DNA of 64,000 nucleotides from Thelonectria olida (lineage: Eukaryota > Ascomycota > Sordariomycetes > Hypocreales > Nectriaceae). The DNA is taken from the NCBI GenBank assembly GCA_020736575.1, contig JAGPYM010000040.1, forward strand, positions 234,993 through 298,992. Direction: 5' to 3'. The notes below the pieces were generated by a model, which did no database searches, had not been told where the DNA came from, and worked only from the letters and a program-made list of their open reading frames with translations. Shown here piece by piece: positions 56,160 through 64,000 of the stretch. How positions within the stretch are numbered: position 1 is the first letter of the stretch; each line of letters opens with the position of its first letter. The position numbers were made by a program, and so were the translations under genes.

Positions 56160-58134
56160 TCATTCCAGACCGGTCTCGTGGGGGATAGAGAATGGCCGAG
56201 AGATCTCCTGCTCCACCGCAGAAATAAACTCGTCCTCGTCCTCGTCCTCGCCCTTACCGTTAAACGACATGGGATAAGCCCAACGAAGGGCCAATTGCCG
56301 GGCTTTAACGTATTCCACACCCATATACTTCCAATCCAGCAAATCACTAAGCCGCTCGGTCCGGTTGCGTTGAGTGTTGCGTTGACGATGGTTCTTCTGG
56401 CAGAACTCAAACATGTACGAAGTGAGCTGACTGACGGAATCGTCACCCTCCTTCGTGCGGCGGTCGACAATGTATATGCCATAATCGCTCGGGTTCTCAA
56501 TCAGTTCTTCCATGTAACATCCAAAGCCGGACAGATTGCTGACAATATTGGGAACACCCATGACGGTGCACTTGGCAGGAGTATAATCCCAAGGCTCGTA
56601 GTAAGAGGCGAAGACACCCAGATGAGTACCCCGTACAAACTCGTCATAGTCCATAGGCAGTACCGGATTGGCAGAATTTAAGAACTCAGGATGGAAGACA
56701 ATCTTAACTCGGTCGCTAGGATAATTGAAAAGTTGGACGCCGCGAATCTGGTTTAGGGTGGGATCGCCATGGTCATTAATTATGTTATGGGTCACGACAG
56801 GCGGTAGAGAATGTCTCTTCATGGCGAATAAACGACGACGAAGCAGGATCCGATCTTGGCTGGTAATAAGATCCTTCACATCCGATGTTGGATCTCCATC
56901 ATGCCACTTGAGCGATCGTTCAAAGATACGTCGGCCAATTGCCTGCTCAATAACATCAATCGTGTCGCGCAGAGACTTGACAACTACTTGGCCTTTGAGA
57001 GCCTCAACCGTAAGCGAGGAGGTCTGCGCCGGCATAATGATAAAGGCGACAACGGTCGTTTTGCTCCCAGAGGTTTTGAGTCGGTGGTTGAGACGCGCTA
57101 GCGACTCGACAAAAATATCGACACCTTTGTTCCGGAATTCATACGGCCCAGCTGTGAACAAGTACAGGGTGTCATCCGGTTCGAAGTCATAGTGTCCGTA
57201 AAAGTGGCCGCGAACGAAATCGTGGATCTTCTCCTTGGCCCGTTGGTGCAGATTCTGGAATTTGTGCCTCGCAGAGAATCTGGCAACGTTGAGGCCGTTC
57301 GGCAAAACACCGTGGGGTCTTCGGTTCAGTAAGTGTTCGCTCTCATAAGCTGTGATGCGGGACACCGTGGTAAAGACATCGCAAGACTGGGAGGCGGTGC
57401 GCTCGATGCAGTGTCGATGGTAAATTCCCAGCCTGCTAGCTTCAGCGTCCACGTCAAGCCACCGCAGACTATCATAAAAGTCTACAGAGTCGGCACAGAG
57501 ATATCTACCCAAGACGGTGGCATGGATGGTGAAGATGGTGGTCACGTCAACACGGCGCTTCTTGGCTAGAGGCAGGGCGACACCTGCTGGCCAATCGTGG
57601 AAATGGGCAATGACGGCCTTCTTCTTTTCGTGGCATACGAACTGTGTAAATCCTGATTAATTATTGGAAATAAAAGGGGGGTTTTGACAGAAGGAGTACC
57701 TCTTCAAGAAACCATGCGACTAAATACCCAAACACAATCGCCTTGTTTGTCTCTTCGTCATTCGGAGGCAAGAGTATGCTAGCAACATTGCATAAATCGG
57801 TCGTCCACTCGTCCATGAATTGATGGGCAGTTTTAATGTCGATAAGCAATACTCGCGGTGCGCCTTCAATGAGCCAGCGTCCGTACATCATGGCAATGCC
57901 TTGGTCTTTCATGGATTGCATCGTCGCGGCGAGCTCGGGATTGGTGGTCTCCAGCTCCTCAACTTCCAGTGCCGCCTGGCAGCAAACGAGCCGTTAGCTC
58001 AACTGGACAAGTTCGAGTTGGTGGAGAAAAACTTACGGACCGGCAGTTGAGAGGTCCGATGAGAGTGTATCGCTCGCCGTACTCCGCGGTGGTGACAGCC
58101 GCTTTAGACTTGATAACAGAGTAAACATCACCGA
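56160..58134 (-). pseudogene. Glycogen synthase (GT3) relative, decayed
   Basis: Three exons (58134-58037, 57975-57700, 57641-56160) joined by GTAAGT..CCAG (61 nt) and GTACTC..CACAG (58 nt) introns give 618 codons with strong similarity to fungal glycogen synthase: [68 protein letters not shown]. Key positions differ from the family as I know it. The glucose-binding VGG is VGD; WFLGE is WFLEE; AGRYE is AGPYE (conserved Arg lost); and the EPWGYTPAE catalytic motif is EPWDYTPAK. The normal N-terminus (LLFEVATEVANR) is not found. A one-base loss in a C run (56180-56184) ends the protein at 56160, while the true tail is readable in the next frame to 56089. It is either a pseudogene or a catalytically dead paralogue. 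Confidence 0.8.
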
Positions 58135-59026
58135 CTTGGATTCAGGTCAGTTGGAGCGAATAGCCTCTATACCTTCCACTCCTTCTGGGGACGCGTATAC
58201 ATGCGACGCGTATTCTGTGGCTGCATCTTATCTTCATCAATTAAATAATAGTTAGTCGCGTTCTCAACTGCCTTAAGAAGCTCCAAATCTTCGCGTTAGG
58301 CCATTTAAATGGGTTAGTCAACGAAAATGGTGATATTTTTGCTCAGTGTCGTATGACGTGGTTGGTGTTGGTGTTGGTTACACGCAGAACACTCGAAAAA
58401 AATCTCGACCTGAAGGGCACTACCGGGGTCGGACCTTCAAAAACGCGTCGAAAAGTCGATTCACTATGGTCATCCCTGTCATCCAAAGCCGGAAACGAAG
58501 GCCCAGACCTTCTGTTTGCATGGGTTTTGTGGTGCAGCCGTGTGGGGGGCCGGATGACAGAAACCCCCTGCAGATGACAGTCATGCCCCGTTTTGGCCTG
58601 CGATACCTCGTGGTCTGCCTCTGCTGACAATAAGATGCCGATGATTGGCTGAAACTAGTGTGGGGTCCAGAACTTTGGCCATCGTTCGATCGTGCAATTC
58701 GGAACCCCGCCGCCGAAATACATTGGAGTGGGAGTGGTGCATCAGAAAAGCCACGAACGCCTAGATGGATCGGCTTTTCTTCCCCACTATCACAGCCTAC
58801 GTAGTATTCCTCGTGACTCGGCGATGGCCGTTTGTAATCAGCCCATACTTGCATCAAGGGTGGCTGCCACCAAGTTGCTACCAGACAGTGTTATCGGCAT
58901 CCAGAAATACTTCAACTCAAAGCTTATATAAGTCTCTGAAGAAGCATAGTTCTCGCACGTAATCGATTCTCTAGACAGTGCAAAAGTCACTATTGAGTTC
59001 ACACCGAACTTATCTCCCGCACGAAA
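58135..59026. other. Intergenic; possible lost first exon of the synthase relative
   Basis: On the minus strand around 58155-58300 a coding-like stretch (ENATNYYLIDEDKM) is open after a TAA two codons behind an ATG, but it does not match glycogen synthase and I cannot join it confidently. 58340-58660 has overlapping frames on both strands without motifs. The right part should hold the bHLH promoter. Confidence 0.35.
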
Positions 59027-60504
59027 ATGGACGCTACGACATGTCCTTTGGACCTGGTCCTATCCTGTCGCACAAGCGAAAATGTAGGTACCATGGATCC
59101 CTTTGTCTCTGAATCCACTCGGTGATCTACCCCCCAGCTACTCCGTGCAAATCAGCCTACCCAATCTCATCCTTCCCCCAGCATCCTTACTCCACATTCC
59201 CCCAAAAGCCGAAATCCCTGTGGCGCTCTCGCATAATTTTCTGCGAGAGACAAGGTACCCAGATCGCTGGAACAAAACGTGGGGCACTGTCATCTTTGAA
59301 CTTTGGAAGAACATGCTCATCGTTTGTTAGGCTGCGGCGTCAGAAATCGGTCACTTTCCACCTGCGTGGGATCAATCCATCCCCAGATCCGACAATTACT
59401 CCAAAAAGACACCATTTTACCAGAACTACTATGGGAAGGACCCTCCGGGGCTTTGTTTCCATGACTCTGCACTGTCGCCTTTCCAAAGCACAGCCGGTTC
59501 CTCTCCAGAATCTGACTGCATCTCATCACCCATTCTGGATGTAGAGATGGCAGTGAATTTCTGTATGTCACACCAAAGCTACTTGCAACTCGCAGTCGTG
59601 ACTAAACCCAATGGACGTAGGGGATACGTCAATGGATATTATGGAGGCCATTCCTTGGGATCTCAGTCTAGATCAACCAACATATGGTGATCTTCCCACG
59701 TCAGACCCGTCCCAAGATGTTCAAACTGCCTCCGATTATAACCGCACAACAGCCTACCGACAACAATCAGACGCATTTTCTCTAGGGAAAGTAGCGAGCA
59801 ACCCCTGGGCAGAGCCAGGCCTAGACGAAGCGCAAGAAGAGGACCATACCTCGAGCTCACGACGAAAGCGAACCGCCCGATCTCGACAACAGAAAAGAGA
59901 TAACAGAAAGACTTCCGAAACATCCCTTGCTGGCAGTGCCAGTACTGGTGGCGGCACTCCCTCGGTATCGGACGCTGCCAGTCCCAGCTCCACGTCGCAG
60001 AACAGCCGCGCCAGCATTGGGTCCAAATCCACGTCGATGGCCCCTACAGCATCAACAGCTTCCAGTCGTCAAGCAAAGCTCAGAAGCGCGTCTCGTACTT
60101 CGAAGAACAGCCATTCCCGGCCAAACGATACCCCCAACGAACGCCGAACGCGCGCCTCGCACAACCTCGTCGAGAAGCAGTATCGAAATCGTCTCAATGC
60201 CCAATTCGAATCCCTTCTCAGCGCCCTACCAGAACAACTTCGCGCGGGGAACGATGGGAATGGCCATACTGACGAATCGGAGGGGAATGACGCGGACCGC
60301 CGTGTGAGCAAGGGTCAAGTTCTGGAAATGGCTCGCAAGCATATACAATTACTGGAGCAAGAGCGCGCTGAGTTGGAACGCGAGAACCTCGAGCTTCATG
60401 GAAACCTCCGACGGCTAAAGGGATCTGCCTCTGATGGTACAGTGTCCCCGTCGGGCCAAGAAACTCCGCTCGATATCAAAGCCGACGACCAAGACAGGAG
60501 TTGA
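59027..60504 (+). CDS. bHLH transcription factor, three-exon model
   Basis: The bHLH domain near the C-terminus is clear: RRTRASHNLVEKQYRNRLNA, FESLLSALPEQL, a loop of about 30 residues, VSKGQVLEMARKHIQLLEQE, then a leucine-zipper-like coiled coil (ERAELERENLELHGNLRRLK). The last exon is 59621-60504. A classic intron 59563-59620 (GTATGT, GACTAAAC branch, CGTAG) joins it to an upstream exon (59331-59562) reading SDNYSKKTPFYQNYYGKDPP and SPFQSTAGSSPESDCISSPI, which looks like a Ser/Pro activation region. A first exon 59027-59083 (MDATTCPLDL) through a 247-nt intron (GTAGGT...GTTAG) is in frame but less certain. ATG 59611, inside the proposed intron, is the alternative start. Confidence 0.75.
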
Positions 60505-61429
60505 AAACGAAGGAATACCAAGAAACAGGGAATGACTGCGCAGGAACATGAGAAGGAAGATTCCAAACCATCTGTTGGCAGCTCTCGAAGGGAAAAACCG
60601 TTGGCACTGGATGCCCGTTTTCCATGGTACCTCAGGCATAGAGTCCAGGCCATCCTTCTTAGGCCTTCCTCGACTATTTGGGTGCTGGCAATGGTAGCAC
60701 TGGCGGCAATGCGCTCGTGTCCCTTGGGGTTGTAAACTTCCACCACGGTCACTCCAAGGGGGTCTAGCTAATTAAAATGCATTAAATTAACGGTGCATTA
60801 TATCCTACCTGATTTATATGGTAATAGAAGTCTGTCAGACAATTGGTTCCACAGGGACCATTGATGGCACCAGTCATTTGATGAGAATTATCTAAAGAAC
60901 AGTGGAACCTGTTGGTGATATGCGACAATTGATGTCGGGCAGGTATATATACCTGGCCAGCTTCCTTTGGGTGCCAGAAATGGCACCAGCAGCATTGTTG
61001 ATTGTTTCAAAGGGTCTATTTCAGGGTCCAAGGTTACGAGCTTTTGGAACCGGGTAGTTGTTTTCAGCCTCCACATATCTTGATTCGGGCGACCAGCGCT
61101 ATGTTAAAGGTAGGCCACTTAACATCCCTGACATTTACCCATCGTGAGCATCGATCTTTGCCAGTTAGACCTTCTCATCTTCATCTATTCCACCACAATC
61201 TCGCGGGAAATTATGCGGGAGAACCACAGGGATTCTGTGGGGTGTGAAGGATGTTGGAGGGAGGATGACATATTGGGAAGGGCTGATGTCGCAGGCCAGG
61301 CATGATAACGAGCGTCAGGAAACAACAGCACTTAGTAATCAAGCTGTGTGCTTCAAGTAAAATCTGTGGGCTGGAGTACCCCGCACCTTAGAAAACAATC
61401 AATCAACACATTGCTGCTGCTCATCATAT
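60505..61429. other. Intergenic region
   Basis: Downstream of the bHLH gene. A plus frame 60532-60735 is not recognisable. TGATGAGAATTATCTAA at about 60880 also occurs near 39888. No gene is seen. Confidence 0.4.
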
Positions 61430-63214
61430 TCACTTTAACCCTTTAAGCACGCTCAGTGCGACACCTTCATACCCTTCTAGTAGGCCAGCCCGTAACCACG
61501 ACCTTACCGTCTGAGTAACGGCAATTGTGCTTGCATCTAAGCGCGACCTCTTGGGCGAAACCATACTACCAGCGGAAGAAAAGGTCCTCGCACACTCAGA
61601 AGCCATTGCTGGGACCGAGAGGATGTCAATCGCCATTTTCGCCACTCGCGGATACTCAAATCTCTTTGCAGACCAGTATTCCAGAGGATGGTCGTATGTT
61701 GTGTATATGTCTTGCTTTGTAGACAACCACCTCTCCAGTTCGTCTGTGGCTTCGTCATGGCCGTGGATATCCTATTGATATTCATTCGTCTTGGAAGGAA
61801 TCAAATGGATTGTACTCGCGCGCCCTCACCGCGGCAGGAAGGTTACTGCTCGAGACTCCCCACTGAGCGGGAAGGTCGCGATACTCCTCTTCCCAGAGCT
61901 TTTGGATGAGCTGGCGTGCCGCGAAAAGCCATTCCTCCTTCTCGCCGTAGGCTTTTGTCAAAAACGACCATTGTATACCGGGGTGGAGAACCGTGGCTGC
62001 ATAGTATATTGGCGTCTCATCAAGCTTGGTGTAGTACTTGTTGAGCTTGGCCCAGGCCGAATTGACGCACGAGGAATAGTAGCTAGGTTCCACCCGATGT
62101 GTTGCCTCAGTCTTTGCTTTCTCCAGCGTAGAAAGGAGGAATTCGTATGCGACAACAACCTGCCAAATAATTCCATATTGAGCTTCAACGCCTCCCTTAC
62201 GAACTCGGAGCTGACAGTCCCCTTCAAGCCGCAAAAGGCAAGAATCGAACATTCTAAGAATATCTCTGAACCAACTGAGGGCATCCCAGTCTGCGTCACT
62301 CAGTAGATTTGCTTCCTCAAGACATCGAGGGAGTTGGCTTGGCGGCTGGGTACGGGTAGATCGGGGTCGTTGAAATTTCCTGCTTGATTGAATCGTAATG
62401 TCAATGAGCTCCTCCAGATAGCGTCGGAGCTTAATTGCTCGCTCGATCATATAATATTGAGACAGCCAGCGTGTGCTGTTGTCAAGCACGACATCAAGAG
62501 TGCCTGGATAGGACTTGTTAGGGTCCTCATCTTGTAATTTCCGCAGAATTGCTGTCGCCTTATTCGACCGATTGACCCAGACGACAAGGTTGTGGAGTTT
62601 ACCTACTGGACCTCTTTTTGTCCACTCGGCAAAATCGTCCGCATCAAGGTCCTCGAGTGTATTGCTGTCTTTAATGAAGAGGAGCGCTTTGGCGACAAGA
62701 TGAAGAATATGCCCGAAACACCAGATCCTTCTGCTGGCCGGATTCTGCCACTGGAGCTTGTGGCCTATCGCTTCGACTGCTCCTTCATTGCTTGCGGCGT
62801 TATCGAGAATGATGTATCCAACTTTGTTGCTTGCAATCAACTCGAAGTCATCCAACACCTCCATAACAGCGGCTGAGATATTTTCTCCCGTGTGCGCTAT
62901 GGCGACGTTTGGGAGGCCAAGGACGATCTTCCGTGGCTGGAATGTATCTTCATCGAGGAAGAAGGCATTTATGGAGAAGAACGAATTTCTGTTCCGGGAC
63001 GTCCAGCCATCAAATGCAATATGAACCTGGCTTGGGCTTCGTGACAGTGCGTGGATGACGCGCGATTTGTAGGTGTTGAACTCGTCGATGATCCTAGCCC
63101 GAACCGTTTCGTGGGTTAGATTGGCGGAAGTCTCCTGAACCAAGGGGTTCAGGTACTGAAAGACCTTTTGGAGGCCTACTACTGTACGAATGTTTATCCA
63201 AATCGCGCCGCATT
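61430..63214 (-). pseudogene. hAT transposase, third family ('hAT-C'), 5'-truncated
   Basis: It starts in frame at about 63214 (VGLQKVFQYLNPLVQETSAN) without a BED finger. It runs through the catalytic core VHIAFDGWTSRNRNSFFSIN, DNAASNEGAVEAIG, IWCFGHILHLVAKALLF and STRWLSQYYMIERAIK. Near 61782 a frame change and a TAG interrupt it. The C-terminal dimerisation domain continues in another frame (61430-61726): YPRVAKMAIDILSVPAMASE, CARTFSSAGSMVSPKR and TQTVRSWLRAGLLEG. It is unlike hAT-A and hAT-B. Terminal repeats were not found. Confidence 0.8.
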
Positions 63215-63215
63215 A

Positions 63216-63372
63216 TCTACTTTTCGTCCGTGCCAACCCGGACTACCATGAAATTCCCCGGTGTTTTCCCGAAAAACCACCCTTAGATTCTACACTTTTT
63301 GTCCGTGCACGTTGACACAGTAACAAGGTTCGACAAAAACAACCTGTTGTTTATCTATTTTCTATCCGTGCA
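63216..63372. repeat. Three copies of a CTA..TTTT..TCCGTGC motif
   Basis: The motif occurs at 63216-63233 (TCTACTTTTCGTCCGTGC), 63288-63308 (TTCTACACTTTTTGTCCGTGC is the reading, ending GTCCGTGC) and 63353-63372 (TCTATTTTCTATCCGTGC), all on the plus strand and about 65-75 bp apart. They lie upstream of the gene starting at 63541 and just outside the hAT-C remnant. They may be regulatory sites or transposon subterminal repeats. Confidence 0.55.
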
Positions 63373-63540
63373 CTCGTTCCTTTCACTACTCCACCACTTC
63401 CACTTCCCGTTCCAACTATCCACTTTACTACGTAGTATACTACTATCTCCCGCCTTTTAGTCTTCCGCCTAATATTAAAGAGAAGAGGAATAGAAGAAGA
63501 ACATCGAAAAGTAGTAGCGGCAAAAGCAACGGTTGACATC

Positions 63541-64000
63541 ATGGACCCAATACCTATTGCCTCCGCTAAGTTTCTCGAGTCACTTTCTTTATGGGTCCAT
63601 CCCAAGTCACGACTGTTGATCTGTTTCGACAAGAAATGCAGACACGCCATTTCCCCCGTTGGGTCTAACCCTACCAATCATCTACGTGATGAACACGGCA
63701 TCCCCCTACCTCGGCGGAGAGGTCTCTCTAAGGTATTGGCTAAACTAGAGCTGAAAAGTTCAGGTGGAGCTGCGCCTCTTGTTGACGGCTCGCCTGAAGA
63801 GCAAAGGCTCCGGTCTTACGATGGATTTTCCTGTCTGCATTGCAGCTATCGCACCATCAACCTCACTCTCATCATGCAACACTATAGCCAAGACCTACCC
63901 GAGTATCCCCAACACCCGCGGAGATCTACCAGGCGGGCGGACATGGAGGCATATTTCGAGTACGTTTACTTGCAAGCTTGGGCCTCTGGCTCGTCTCGAG
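63541..64000 (+). CDS. OrsD/DUF3505-like two-zinc-finger protein (partial, right edge)
   Basis: From ATG 63541 there are 153 open codons to the end of the window. A first Cys/His unit (LICFDKKCRHAIS ... NHLRDEHGIPLP) is followed about 55 residues later by a second (GFSCLHCSYRTINLTLIMQH), with a charged linker between. Two degenerate C2H2 units at the N-terminus of a large protein are characteristic of the OrsD/DUF3505 family (named from the orsellinic-acid cluster), often found among fungal mobile or accessory DNA. The function is not established. Codon use is ordinary. The assignment rests on finger spacing and motif memory only. Confidence 0.5.
   Translation, partial: MDPIPIASAKFLESLSLWVHPKSRLLICFDKKCRHAISPVGSNPTNHLRDEHGIPLPRRRGLSKVLAKLELKSSGGAAPLVDGSPEEQRLRSYDGFSCLHCSYRTINLTLIMQHYSQDLPEYPQHPRRSTRRADMEAYFEYVYLQAWASGSSR

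Noticed and set aside
58346..58857. Overlapping frames on both strands upstream of the second bHLH gene
   Set aside because: Sense and antisense frames of similar length mirror each other; no domain.

Overview
This is nuclear DNA of a filamentous ascomycete (Pezizomycotina, most like a Sordariomycete; I cannot name the species). Genes carry short 48-82 nt introns with GTAAGT/GTATGT-like donors and TAG/CAG acceptors. Host genes are few and widely spaced. Most of the window is transposon sequence: hAT, Fot1/pogo, Tad-type LINE, Ty1/Copia, Helitron and MITE-like elements, much of it nested, with C-to-T/G-to-A damage of the repeat-induced point mutation (RIP) type.

Host genes: the 3' part of a PP1 glycogen-targeting subunit gene with a CBM21 domain (1-879, minus, runs off the left edge); a bHLH factor (3885-4920); a small Ecl1-like zinc protein (33970-34233, minus); a secreted DOMON/cytochrome b561 protein (51813-53151); a decayed glycogen synthase relative (56160-58134, minus); a second bHLH factor (59027-60504); and the start of a two-zinc-finger OrsD/DUF3505-like gene leaving the right edge (63541-64000).

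Transposon layout. 5.1-21.2 kb is a nested stack. A Fot remnant abuts a hAT ('hAT-B') N-terminal half, which carries a 1,042-bp CGATCGAT-rich hAT-type element with an exact 8-bp target duplication. Next comes a mutated 'hAT-A' copy (7911-19174) split by a 5'-truncated LINE, a 1-kb TIR element and a full-length LINE, all placed by target-site duplications. A hAT C-terminal half with a 139-bp solo LTR follows. 21.9-33.5 kb holds a truncated Fot element, then a Helitron helicase remnant cut by a LINE, which is itself cut by a young Copia element with identical LTRs. 35539-38638 is a complete, open-reading hAT-A. 42.5-49.6 kb holds LINE pieces, a 432-bp mariner-type MITE, two chimeras of an ~850-bp unknown unit fused to LINE 3' ends, and a Fot transposase. 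A second Copia family (53.6-55.7 kb) and a third hAT (61.4-63.2 kb) lie among the right-hand genes.

The most notable points are the MINE-like unit-LINE chimeras with different fusion points, the glycogen synthase relative that has lost catalytic residues and has a single-base frameshift in its regulatory tail, and the fully resolvable nesting order in the first 21 kb.
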